A DNA stretch of 64,000 bases, from NCBI GenBank assembly GCA_965230415.1, contig CBDDKZ010000005.1, forward strand, positions 1,116,001-1,180,000. The letters run 5' to 3'. The notes beneath the pieces were generated by a model. It was not told the origin of the DNA and searched no databases. It saw only the letters and a list, made by a program, of their open reading frames with translations. Positions 56,154 to 64,000 of this stretch are shown here, one piece after another; position 1 is the first letter of the stretch, and each line of letters starts with the position of its first letter. The stretch comes from CBDDKZ01 sp965230415 (GTDB lineage Bacteria; Bacteroidota; Bacteroidia; Cytophagales; JAAEPT01). A program made the translations under genes and the position numbers.

Positions 56154-58877
56154 ATGATTACTATTTACTACAATTGCAAAAACCAACTAACCACCGGGTC
56201 TATCAATTTTACAGCAATTTTATTTATTCTATTCGCGGCTATTGAGGCCAGGTCGCAGGCTCAACCTATTGCAAATTTCAATTATGAGATTTCCTGTAGC
56301 GAAGTGGTATTTACCAACAACTCTAGTGGCGATCAATTAGACTATTATTGGGACTTTGGAGACAGCACAAATTCCGATCAAAAGAACCCATCCCATGAAT
56401 ATAATGCAGCAGGCACTTATGAAGTGAGTCTGACCGCAACAAATAACGACGGTGAAGACCAAAAAATAAAACAGGTAGTGATTCGTATTCCCGAAGCTCC
56501 GTATGCTTCTGACATACAGGTCTGCCTTGGCACCGATGCCACATTGAATGCCTCAGGTGGGAGTAATTACACCTGGTATAAAGAAAACGGTACGACCATC
56601 GTTGGCATTGGCCCTTCCGTCACCATACCAAACATAAGCGCATCAACAACTTTTCTTGTTGGTAGTGATGCCACAACATTATCAGAATACGTGGGCTTGT
56701 CTGGAACGGGAGATGGCACATTTCTAAATAATACAGACAGGGGGTTATTCTTGAATATTACCCAGGAAGTAGTTTGGAAAAGTACTGTTGTTCATGCAAA
56801 TGGCAGCGGCGATCGCATGATTGTTGTCAAAAAAGGTGTTTCCGGCGATGTTATCGCCTCTAAATTGGTAACGATTCCAAATGGTACAAGTACTGTTGAA
56901 TTAAACCTGACTTTACCTCCTGGTGAAGGTCTGTATGCCACTGTAGACGGAACCGCAAATCTGCACCGCGATGACGATGACATCGAATACCCTTATGTTA
57001 CCGAAAGTGGAATTGTAAGCATAACAGGCACCAATGCATCCTCCCCTAACGACTTTTATTATTACTTTTACAACAACCTTTTTGAAGCAGCTGTATGCCC
57101 AAGTCCTCTAGTAGCTGTTATGGCCGAAGTGCTGGAAGCCGAAGCCCCAGAGGTGAGTGACGTGAGCATTTGTAAAGGAAGCGAAGTGATGCTTTTTGCC
57201 GATGGTGACAACATCGTATGGTATGATAGTGACGGTGAAACTACTATAGAAGAAGGGCCAATACTTGAATTGGGCCCCCAATCTAGTGACAAAACCTATT
57301 ATGTAGCCAATGCAGGCACCACGGTTACCGAACATGCAGGACCTACGCGTCTGGGCTATGGCGGTCTTTTCTATGGCGATGACAGGGGCTTACTTGTGGA
57401 TATAAATGAACAACTGCTTTGGAAACGAGCCCTTGTTTATGCTAATAGCGATGGAGAACGTAAAATTGTGGTTAAACAAGGAGGGCCGGAAGGTCAAACA
57501 ATTTCAAGCAAAACGGTTTATATGGAGCGCGGTGACCAGTATATAGCTATTGATCTTATCTTAGAACCCGGCACCGATATTTTCATAGGTATTGAAGGTT
57601 ATACCGACCTTTATAGAGACTTTCGTTATATCAACTACCCGTATTCCACTGAAAGTGGCTCTCTGATAATAAAATCATCCAATGCCAGTAACCCGGACAA
57701 TTATTATTACTTTTTTTACAACAATGAATTTGAACGGGTAGGATGTGGCAGTCAGCTCAATGAAGTTGAAATTACTGTTAACGACCCTGGATCTCCTGAA
57801 GTAAGTGATGGAGAAATTTGTGCCGGTAATGAAATTACTTTAACGGCAAGTGGAAGTGATCACATTACCTGGTTCGACACCGATGCGGAAACGGTATTAG
57901 CAAACGGCCCAGAGTTATATATAGAGTCACTAGACGATGACCAGACTTATTATGTCCAAGTTGGACAAGCCTCAGGCAGTTCGGCCTATGTAGGTCCAAG
58001 CGGTAAGGGTATTGGTAGCATACACCTGAATCCGAATCGTGGTTTGCTCTTAGATGTTTACCAGCCGGTTGTCTGGAAATCCACAGTAGTTCATGCCGAT
58101 GGAGATGGTGATCGTACAATAGTTATAAAGGACGAACCGGAAGGAACTATTATTACCTCAAAAACGGTGTATATCCCCAACGGTACCAGCACAGTAAGCT
58201 TAGATATAAACCTTGAACCTGGTTTAAACTATTTCGTTGGCGTTGACGGACCAATAGCGCTTCATAGGGACAGTGCTGAAATAAACTTCCCCTATACCAG
58301 TGAAAATGGAACTGTAACAATAAGCGGTGCTAATACGGGTAGTGCTACAAATTACTATTACTACTTCTTCAATAACCTTTTTGAAACGCAAAGTTGTCTT
58401 AGTGACAAAATTCCGGTCAATGCCGTTGCGCTCCCTGCACCTGAAAAGCCTGTAATTACAGCAGACGGAATGACACTTTCCGTTCCTGACGTTTATGACT
58501 CTTATAGCTGGTACCTCGATGGATCACGTCTTTTGGGAATAAACGGTCCTAGCTATAATGCCGTACAAGAGGGAGTTTATGAAGTGAAAGTTGAACTTGG
58601 AGGTGAATGTGAAAGCATCTCAGACTCTTTTCAACTGATTATTAGCGGACTGAACAAGCATGTAAATTATGAGGAGGGATTCTACCCGAACCCGGCACAT
58701 GACTATCTGTATATAACAGACGTGGGGAAATCACAAAACCTTAAAGTCATTGATCTAAATGGCAAGATCCTTATTGATGAAATGGTTAGCAACAAAATTG
58801 CTATTTACAATTTACACGAAGGTATTTACTCCGTATTAATAGCAGGTACCTACAAGGGGAATCTCACAATCAAATAG
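56154..58877 (+). CDS. PKD-domain T9SS type A secreted protein with three ~215-aa repeats (907 aa)
   Basis: A secreted protein. An N-terminal hydrophobic segment (about 18-32) ends near EARSQAQP, followed by a PKD domain (about 38-110: YYWDFGDSTNSDQKNPSHEYNAAG is its core, with the usual WDFGD and H-Y signature). Three long repeats follow (about 115-325, 330-545 and 550-765). Each has an Ig-like strand with CxGxxxTLxASG and a module reading RGLxLDxxxxVVWKSTVVHAxxxGDRxIVV, then LHRDxxxIxYPYxxESG and NxYYYFYNNLFE. The C-terminus is a type A sorting domain (YPNPAHDYLYI, LKVIDLNGKIL, EGIYSVLIAGTYKGNLTIK). No catalytic motif was seen. It may bind polysaccharide or protein on the surface. Its stop lies 8 bp from that of a convergent gene. 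Confidence 0.87.
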   Translation: MITIYYNCKNQLTTGSINFTAILFILFAAIEARSQAQPIANFNYEISCSEVVFTNNSSGDQLDYYWDFGDSTNSDQKNPSHEYNAAGTYEVSLTATNNDGEDQKIKQVVIRIPEAPYASDIQVCLGTDATLNASGGSNYTWYKENGTTIVGIGPSVTIPNISASTTFLVGSDATTLSEYVGLSGTGDGTFLNNTDRGLFLNITQEVVWKSTVVHANGSGDRMIVVKKGVSGDVIASKLVTIPNGTSTVELNLTLPPGEGLYATVDGTANLHRDDDDIEYPYVTESGIVSITGTNASSPNDFYYYFYNNLFEAAVCPSPLVAVMAEVLEAEAPEVSDVSICKGSEVMLFADGDNIVWYDSDGETTIEEGPILELGPQSSDKTYYVANAGTTVTEHAGPTRLGYGGLFYGDDRGLLVDINEQLLWKRALVYANSDGERKIVVKQGGPEGQTISSKTVYMERGDQYIAIDLILEPGTDIFIGIEGYTDLYRDFRYINYPYSTESGSLIIKSSNASNPDNYYYFFYNNEFERVGCGSQLNEVEITVNDPGSPEVSDGEICAGNEITLTASGSDHITWFDTDAETVLANGPELYIESLDDDQTYYVQVGQASGSSAYVGPSGKGIGSIHLNPNRGLLLDVYQPVVWKSTVVHADGDGDRTIVIKDEPEGTIITSKTVYIPNGTSTVSLDINLEPGLNYFVGVDGPIALHRDSAEINFPYTSENGTVTISGANTGSATNYYYYFFNNLFETQSCLSDKIPVNAVALPAPEKPVITADGMTLSVPDVYDSYSWYLDGSRLLGINGPSYNAVQEGVYEVKVELGGECESISDSFQLIISGLNKHVNYEEGFYPNPAHDYLYITDVGKSQNLKVIDLNGKILIDEMVSNKIAIYNLHEGIYSVLIAGTYKGNLTIK

Positions 58878-58907
58878 TGCCTTACTTAATAGTCAACACG
58901 CACTATA
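58875..58907. terminator. Inverted repeat spanning two convergent stop codons
   Basis: ATAGTGC (58875-58881) and GCACTAT (58901-58907) form a 7-bp stem with a 19-nt loop. The stem covers the ends of both convergent genes. There is no U-tract, so a terminator role is only suggested by position. Confidence 0.3.
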
Positions 58908-60349
58908 GACATGCCCTCGATAGTGAGTGTTGGCGATGTAACAGACTTAGGTTGCTTATATTCAAACCCTGTTAAGCCAGGCTTGCATGTTGTCTCAAAA
59001 CTCTGTGCCTTTATACTACTTTTCTGGTAGTTGATTGCACCCTGTTTAATTAGTTTGCGCATGTCAAAACTGGTTGAAGATTGCGAAGAATTAAAGGCTA
59101 ACGCCACCCTTTTTTTAGGCTTATTTCTATGAACAAACAGCACATAGTTTTTCCCTTTGGACTGCATTTTGTAATCGCCGTACAAATCCCTCAAAAGAAT
59201 AGATGAATAATAAGCCGATTGAGGTACATATTTCCCAGCCTGGTCTTTAATGATATTAAAACCATCACCTTTTCCGAGCAGGTTGTGCAACACCGCCATT
59301 TCTACTTGTTTGTGCGCCATCATCTCAAGGGCAAATTGCTCACAATACAGCGCTTGTAAAAAGGTGTTACCAAAATATTGAGTTGAACCCTGAATATTCC
59401 ATTCAGTTACCCAAAGTTTCTTTTTCCCAAATAACTGTTCGTAATCCGTGAAGCACTTTTGAGCATATTGGTTAAAAAAACGTTTGCTCTCATTCCATGC
59501 ACAATTGAATATTGCCGTTTTACCTCCTGCATTTTTACATTTTGTGGGAAACAAATACAAGTGAACGATGGCGGCATCATAAAAGTGTTTACCTGCCAAC
59601 TTTTGGTTCCAAATACGGCTTTTCTCCTTCTGTTTAGCACCCATCGGTTTAATGTGCTCATTTGGCGATGCTATAGCTCCTAAAGGAATCGAAGGAAATT
59701 CACTTTTGAGCCGCTTGGCGAATTTTTCGGCCAAAACTATGTAATCGTCTACAGATTTAAAATGTTGGTGATATGCTTTAAGATAATACTCATTGCCAAG
59801 CTCTATACCAACGACATCGACCCCGGCCTTCTGTAACTTATTGACAGCCTGTACAGTTTCATTAACATCTGCTGTTAACAAATTAGCAACATAAACCACC
59901 TTTGTTCCTGTCTTCGCTGAAAGTTTACTTAAACGATCAATAAAATTCCCTTTAATTTGACCACTGCTTATGAGCTTTTGTTCTTGTTTAAAACGAGCTT
60001 TCATACTTTTAAAAACATGCGCATCAGCGTCTCCTGAGAAATCTTTCTCGCGCAGGCCATAGCCCTTACCATCGGGATGATAAAAGTTAGCAATTGTACC
60101 TCCGGGAAAACGTATAAGCTCAGGTTTCAGCGTTTTAAAAAGTTCCTCAAATTGCGAATTGTCATTAAGATAATGATAAAAAAACCCGCCTAGATTATAT
60201 CCGTTTTGCCCTTTGGGAACGACAAATGGTTCATCTACCTTGAATGTACCACCGTAAACAGGCGGTTGCTCTGTAGCTACTGTTTTTGTGATCTGGCCGC
60301 AACAGAACAATAAACAGGTGCACAACATAAGAAGAGGAAGGTGTCTCAT
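58886..60349 (-). CDS. Lipoprotein glycoside hydrolase, clan GH-A type (arabinofuranosidase/GH51- or GH39-like)
   Basis: A secreted or outer-membrane lipoprotein of 487 aa, starting at MRHLPLLMLCTCLLFCCGQ (60349) with a lipobox-like cysteine near residue 16-17. The frame is open to 60445, but that start would overlap the upstream polymerase by 80 bp, while 60349 leaves a normal 16-bp gap. The TIM-barrel signature of retaining clan A hydrolases is visible. ELIRFPGGTIANF is at about 77-89, the acid/base glutamate is E187 in GIELGNEYY, HLYLFP is at about 263, and the nucleophile glutamate is E316 in WVTEWN. A C-terminal beta domain follows. The exact GH family cannot be fixed by eye. As last gene of a polysaccharide operon it probably trims or edits that polymer. 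Confidence 0.82.
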   Translation of the reverse strand: MRHLPLLMLCTCLLFCCGQITKTVATEQPPVYGGTFKVDEPFVVPKGQNGYNLGGFFYHYLNDNSQFEELFKTLKPELIRFPGGTIANFYHPDGKGYGLREKDFSGDADAHVFKSMKARFKQEQKLISSGQIKGNFIDRLSKLSAKTGTKVVYVANLLTADVNETVQAVNKLQKAGVDVVGIELGNEYYLKAYHQHFKSVDDYIVLAEKFAKRLKSEFPSIPLGAIASPNEHIKPMGAKQKEKSRIWNQKLAGKHFYDAAIVHLYLFPTKCKNAGGKTAIFNCAWNESKRFFNQYAQKCFTDYEQLFGKKKLWVTEWNIQGSTQYFGNTFLQALYCEQFALEMMAHKQVEMAVLHNLLGKGDGFNIIKDQAGKYVPQSAYYSSILLRDLYGDYKMQSKGKNYVLFVHRNKPKKRVALAFNSSQSSTSFDMRKLIKQGAINYQKSSIKAQSFETTCKPGLTGFEYKQPKSVTSPTLTIEGMSIVRVDY

Positions 60350-60365
60350 AATATTCTTGTTTGGA

Positions 60366-61685
60366 TTAAGTGGTCTTACCTTTTTTAACATGGTTATGAT
60401 AGAAAAAGAAAACGATACCAATAAAGGTGATACTCTGTGCTGCATAAATGGTCAAAAAGCCATTGGTTAGTGCATCTACAAAAAGCGTTAACAGAAAGAA
60501 ACAAGCGGTGGCAATAAATTGGTTTGACCTCAATGTTTCAATAGCTATTTTGTATACATAATAAAACGCAAAAAGAAACTGACTATAAAGAAGAAGCGCT
60601 CCGAAAATACCAAACATAAATACTTGCCCGGCAATGCCTACATCGGAAGGATAGAAAAAGCCATAAAAATAGCTAAACCCTCCTTCAACCCACTGATTAC
60701 TCACTTTCCCATTACCCAAAAAGGGTCGTTTTTTTATCAATTCTACAGCAATTTCATATTCTTCATTGCGCAAAACCGACTGTCCCTTATTACTACTTTT
60801 ACCTATCAGGGCATTTACTACATCGGCGAACATTTCGATATAATTAGCTATAACATCAGGCTTCACAATATATACCAACGTTATTATTAATAACAAAGGG
60901 AGACCAAACTTTACAAGCGTAGTTACCTGTTGTTTAATTCTCACTCCAAGCAAAGCATATAATCCCATTGAAGCTATTACTGCAATCATAGATGTACGAT
61001 CCATTCTAAAAAAGACTACATAGGCCAAAAACAAGACGCTAAATGCCAGGTTTAGCAGATTTTTAGTCCTAAAATATTTGATCCAATAGTATACTGTACC
61101 CAAAAAGATCGGAGCCATGTTAAAACGGTAGTAGACATTACTTCCTTTGGCTTCCTGAGCCCCGGCCAGCAGGGAATCCTGATACTGCGCCGGTGAGGTG
61201 AATAAGGACATGCCGTAGTAGTAGAAAAGATGAAACCAGGCCATAAACACAAAACTCTTTTCGACCGTCTCCAGGGAAACAATTCCACGCTTCAAAAAAT
61301 AACATATAACCAAGCCTCCGTATAGCAAAAAGAACTCCTTAAATGCAAAAACTCCAAATAACAGGGGTTGGTCAAAAGCCACTTTAGCTCCTATAGCCGC
61401 CTGAATCGGGAGATAAGACAGGGCTACTATCAATAAATCAAAAGCATTTATCCGGTAATTATTTGTAATACCCCGTTCGAGTGTGCGGTATACAATAAAA
61501 AGCCCAAACATTGCGATAAATACAAGCTCGAGGGCACCAACAACGGTCGAAAAGTGGCTGATTATGAGTGTTCGAAAGCTAATTGAAAACAACAAAAACA
61601 AACCTGCAATTTGCAAATGCTGCTTATCGATCTGTAAGCGGGAAAATCCCTGCGTGAGCTTTATAGTGGGTATCGGTATTTTCAT
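60366..61685 (-). CDS. Wzy/O-antigen ligase-like polysaccharide polymerase
   Basis: A 439-aa integral membrane protein with about ten to twelve hydrophobic segments and a large periplasmic loop. The loop carries the RNEEYEIAVELIKKRPFLGNGKVS stretch seen in Wzy-type polymerases and O-antigen ligases (arginine and the F-LGNG turn). It would join lipid-linked oligosaccharide repeats or transfer them at the outer face of the inner membrane. The start codon overlaps the stop of the upstream sulfotransferase by 4 bp (61682-61685), so translation is coupled. Neighbours (flippase, sulfotransferases, hydrolase) support a Wzx/Wzy-type polymer pathway. Polymerase versus ligase cannot be told from sequence. 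Confidence 0.8.
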   Translation of the reverse strand: MKIPIPTIKLTQGFSRLQIDKQHLQIAGLFLLFSISFRTLIISHFSTVVGALELVFIAMFGLFIVYRTLERGITNNYRINAFDLLIVALSYLPIQAAIGAKVAFDQPLLFGVFAFKEFFLLYGGLVICYFLKRGIVSLETVEKSFVFMAWFHLFYYYGMSLFTSPAQYQDSLLAGAQEAKGSNVYYRFNMAPIFLGTVYYWIKYFRTKNLLNLAFSVLFLAYVVFFRMDRTSMIAVIASMGLYALLGVRIKQQVTTLVKFGLPLLLIITLVYIVKPDVIANYIEMFADVVNALIGKSSNKGQSVLRNEEYEIAVELIKKRPFLGNGKVSNQWVEGGFSYFYGFFYPSDVGIAGQVFMFGIFGALLLYSQFLFAFYYVYKIAIETLRSNQFIATACFFLLTLFVDALTNGFLTIYAAQSITFIGIVFFFYHNHVKKGKTT

Positions 61686-62611
61686 TTCATTAAAAATTCA
61701 GCCGATTTAAAAGGGATTTTTTGGTTTAAAATTTGCTTCAATTCTTTTAGGTCTTCGGAATAGTATTCTAATAAGTGCTCGCGATCTTCTTTGCTCATTT
61801 GATCCCTACCCTTCATGTTTTTATTTTTCACATACTTACGAATTTTTTCACGAAGTTTAGCATTAAATAATAAGCGAAAAAGGGGTCTGAAAAATTTTTT
61901 CACCGGTCCTTCACCGGTAATAAATTGCTGTAACCACTTTATACGTGCTGTACCGGAAGTATTGTACTTCTTTTTTGTTTGATCCTCCTCAAGCGACTCT
62001 ACACCGATAAAATCACAAAATGATTTCATAAAGGCCGATTCATCTTTTTTTAAATCCTCAAAGTAGAAAACTCTTACATTTGGAAAGGCTTGTATATACG
62101 CCGACACTTGCCTGGCATAGGCTCCTAACTCCCGGTGTTGCCACATAAAATCCCATCCTTCTTCTTTTCTGGCAGCCTCCAGCTTCATTGCTTCTGCAAA
62201 ACTTGCCTTTTCGTGCATATCTTTTACAAAGTGCAGGTAAGAAGAATAAGCCCGTTCCACAGGATCACGTAAAACAATGGCTATTTTCACCTCAGAGCCT
62301 AACACTTTTTTAATTAGCGGAATAGCTTCTTTGTGATTATATAAATAACCCGTCCCTATTTCACCGGCAATTTTCCCTTCGCCACCTTCAAAACACTTTT
62401 TGTAAGTATTTTCATTTTTAACGACGTCATTGTTGTTTCTCTGTTGAGGATAGGGTAATTGCTTGTTTCCAAAAGTGCTATGATTGAAGAAAAATGTTTC
62501 TTTGACAGGCAAAAATAGTTGAGGATGCCTTTTAAGGTAATGATATATAGATGTAGTCCCCGCTTTTGCGGTACCAACAATGAGAAATTTTGGCAGGTTG
62601 TAATTAGCCAT
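61682..62611 (-). CDS. PAPS-dependent sulfotransferase 2
   Basis: A 309-aa cytoplasmic or membrane-associated sulfotransferase. The 5'-phosphosulfate-binding loop is IVGTAKAGTTSIYHYLKRHP (11-30), and the 3'-phosphate-binding motif is VLRDPVERAYSSYLHF (113-128). It transfers sulfate from PAPS, probably to a sugar of the polymer made by this operon, though protein or lipid acceptors are possible. The stop overlaps the polymerase start by 4 bp, and the start (62611) overlaps the end of the upstream sulfotransferase by 8 bp. It is clearly related to that gene but diverged, so the two may act on different positions of the same glycan. No PAPS-synthesis genes are in the window. Confidence 0.9.
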   Translation of the reverse strand: MANYNLPKFLIVGTAKAGTTSIYHYLKRHPQLFLPVKETFFFNHSTFGNKQLPYPQQRNNNDVVKNENTYKKCFEGGEGKIAGEIGTGYLYNHKEAIPLIKKVLGSEVKIAIVLRDPVERAYSSYLHFVKDMHEKASFAEAMKLEAARKEEGWDFMWQHRELGAYARQVSAYIQAFPNVRVFYFEDLKKDESAFMKSFCDFIGVESLEEDQTKKKYNTSGTARIKWLQQFITGEGPVKKFFRPLFRLLFNAKLREKIRKYVKNKNMKGRDQMSKEDREHLLEYYSEDLKELKQILNQKIPFKSAEFLMK

Positions 62612-63557
62612 TTACAACCCCCTCTCTAAGTTTCCATGCAGACAGGTCTCTGTCTATTAGTTTTTCGAGCTGGTCTATTTCAGTTCGAAAATGAACCTGT
62701 AATTGATTTCTCAGCTCAAGCGACATTTCCTTACGTTCCAAAAATCGACCGAGAATTTTATCGCGTGCTAGCAACACTTTCTGCTTCGTTTCCGGGCCCA
62801 GCTTGTTAACCAGTTTCTTCATCTTCTTATTCTTAAGAAGCAGTTTTACCATTTTCTTATTTGTTGGCACACCGGAAGGGTTGCTATGAATAACCTTATC
62901 AAATTCCGGGGTTTCTAAATTCAAAAAACTATAAATTTGGTCCATCAAATTATCCGGATTAGCCAGGTCTTCAAAAAGACATACAAAGAGCTGATCTTCA
63001 TTGAACTCTTTATAAAAATGACTTAACTGTTTGAAATACGATCCATAGTTCAAATAATCAAAACCCCAACGCATATTCTTTCTTTCACGAATCACATGCT
63101 CTTGTATTGCCTTTTCAAAAGGCATGTTTTCCACCCCATTTCGCAGCAGGTACATGTAATGGGACCAGGCTCTGTCAACAGGGTTCCTCAAAATAAATAT
63201 AAATTTTAAGTCCTGGGCTTTACCCCCGTACATTTTCTTGATACTTCCGGTACAATGCGAAGCATCATAGAGATAAGATGTAGAACCATCTATAAGCAAT
63301 TGATCTAATGAGGCCTTTTCATATAACTGAAAATAGTTATCAGTTTGCCAAACAATGGACTCTATAAACTTGTCATCAGTGTAGAGCGGTTTTTTTCCGG
63401 CAAATGAAAAATAAAAAGGTTCCTTTTTTGAGTCAGGAAAAAAGACATGCGGATGCTGAATCAGGTAATTGTACAGGGTTGTAGTACCGCTTTTAGCAGC
63501 TCCCCCGATAAAAACATCTGGTATTTGTACGTCTCGATTCTGGTAGTAGGTTATCAT
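62604..63557 (-). CDS. PAPS-dependent sulfotransferase 1
   Basis: A 317-aa sulfotransferase. The 5'-PSB loop is FIGGAAKSGTTTLYNYL (16-32), and the 3'-PB motif is RNPVDRAWSHYMYL (124-137). The C-terminal third (KEMSLELRNQLQVHFRTEIDQLEKLIDRDLSAW) is the usual end of the Sulfotransfer_1/3 family, the segment that closes over the donor. The start codon at 63557 overlaps the stop of the flippase gene by 4 bp, so it is translationally coupled. Substrate inferred as a glycan of the same pathway. No residue of the PAPS site is missing. Confidence 0.9.
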   Translation of the reverse strand: MITYYQNRDVQIPDVFIGGAAKSGTTTLYNYLIQHPHVFFPDSKKEPFYFSFAGKKPLYTDDKFIESIVWQTDNYFQLYEKASLDQLLIDGSTSYLYDASHCTGSIKKMYGGKAQDLKFIFILRNPVDRAWSHYMYLLRNGVENMPFEKAIQEHVIRERKNMRWGFDYLNYGSYFKQLSHFYKEFNEDQLFVCLFEDLANPDNLMDQIYSFLNLETPEFDKVIHSNPSGVPTNKKMVKLLLKNKKMKKLVNKLGPETKQKVLLARDKILGRFLERKEMSLELRNQLQVHFRTEIDQLEKLIDRDLSAWKLREGVVNG

Positions 63558-64000
63558 TTTGCTAAAGGCCAGTAAAAACTCGGAATTTTATACTTCTTAT
63601 ATATGAACAATGCTCCTGGTACGTTCCAAATGGCTGTACTAATAAGCGTTGCTAATGCCGAACCCTCTATTCCAAAATTGGGGACCAATATTAGATTAAG
63701 AACCACATTGGTAACAAAAGAAGTGGCTAAAAGCCTGGCAAATATTTTTTGATTTCCTGTCATGTTCATGAATGCACCTACCAAACCACTGGCAGCACTT
63801 ATAAAATGTGTCACCGCAAACAAACGCAGCACATTGGACCCAATCATAAATTCTGCCCCGAATAAGCTCATTATTTTTTCCGGAAAAATGAGCAGCAGTA
63901 AGGTAGCAGGAAGTGCCGCCGCCAATATTATTTTTGCAGAAAACTGCATTGTTCGAAGCAACTTTTCACGTTTACCTTCTTTGTAAAAGTGAGCAATTTG
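63554..64000 (-). CDS. Polysaccharide flippase, Wzx/MATE-type (5' end outside the window)
   Basis: The C-terminal ~148 residues of a multi-pass membrane protein, entering the window in frame with QIAHFYKEGKREKLLRTMQF. The segment HFYKEGKREKLLRT, then FPEKIMSLFGAEFMIGS and LRLFAVTHFISAASGLVGAFMN, followed by NLILVPNFGIEGSALATLIS and ALFIYKKYKIPSF, is the standard polysaccharide-biosynthesis C-terminal domain of Wzx-type lipid-linked oligosaccharide flippases. An internal TTG at 63961 could be mistaken for a start, but coding continues to the window edge. It is the first visible gene of the operon, and the real operon start lies beyond 64000. Confidence 0.88.
   Translation of the reverse strand, partial: QIAHFYKEGKREKLLRTMQFSAKIILAAALPATLLLLIFPEKIMSLFGAEFMIGSNVLRLFAVTHFISAASGLVGAFMNMTGNQKIFARLLATSFVTNVVLNLILVPNFGIEGSALATLISTAIWNVPGALFIYKKYKIPSFYWPLAK

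Noticed and set aside
60350..60445. Longer N-terminus for the glycoside hydrolase
   Set aside because: It would overlap the polymerase gene by 80 bp and hide a good lipoprotein signal peptide that begins at 60349.
63554..63961. Complete 135-aa membrane protein with a TTG start
   Set aside because: The frame stays open and flippase-like to the window edge, so this is the C-terminal part of a longer gene.
1..64000. Anti-phage defence system, toxin-antitoxin pair, prophage, tRNA or rRNA genes
   Set aside because: No motif, fold signature or conserved RNA sequence for any of these was found on either strand.

Overview
The window is bacterial and almost certainly from a gliding-type Bacteroidota. 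Nine proteins are large, secreted and end in the CHU_C / gliding-motility C-terminal domain or a type A sorting domain, both signals for the type IX secretion system (T9SS). The clearest promoters have the Bacteroidota form (TTG, 19 bp, TAnnTTTG), and base composition is moderately AT-rich. I cannot place it below phylum from the sequence alone. No rRNA, tRNA, CRISPR array or prophage was seen.

Layout. 1-4.2 kb is housekeeping: the 5' part of sucD, rarA, a small TPR protein and fbaA, closed by a bidirectional terminator. 4.2-6.7 kb holds two paralogous secreted T9SS type A proteins. 6.9-48.4 kb is one long accessory region, all on the minus strand: seven giant T9SS type B surface proteins (1244-2466 aa) made of a variable N-terminal head, a stalk of Ig-like/PKD-like repeats and a conserved CHU_C tail. 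It also holds three near-identical 1630-bp IS110-family elements, two of them in direct head-to-tail tandem. 48.7-51.0 kb encodes a large polytopic membrane protein. 51.3-58.9 kb holds two more secreted proteins on the plus strand, one with choice-of-anchor L plus CHU_C and one with PKD plus a type A tail. 58.9-64 kb is a tightly overlapping minus-strand operon for a probably sulfated polysaccharide: flippase, two sulfotransferases, a Wzy/ligase-like polymerase and a lipoprotein glycoside hydrolase.

How the parts fit. The region looks like a cell-surface island. The giant proteins would be exported by T9SS and anchored or released as adhesin- or SprB-like filaments, while the adjacent operon makes and sulfates an exopolysaccharide. 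Four of the giant genes share a nearly identical in-frame block of about 2.55 kb. Their heads differ, and one has a tail of a different lineage, so the family seems to evolve by homogenising stalks while swapping heads and tails.

The most unusual structure is non-coding. Three loci downstream of giant genes carry arrays of four 11-bp dyads (ACCT-NNN-AGGT) spaced 21 bp apart, about two helical turns. At two of the three, IS110 elements have entered the fourth dyad at the same base position. The IS elements have a 236-bp 5' non-coding end that can form a 10-bp stem, one arm of which repeats the element/target junction. This is what a bridge-RNA-guided recombinase aimed at a REP-like array would look like.
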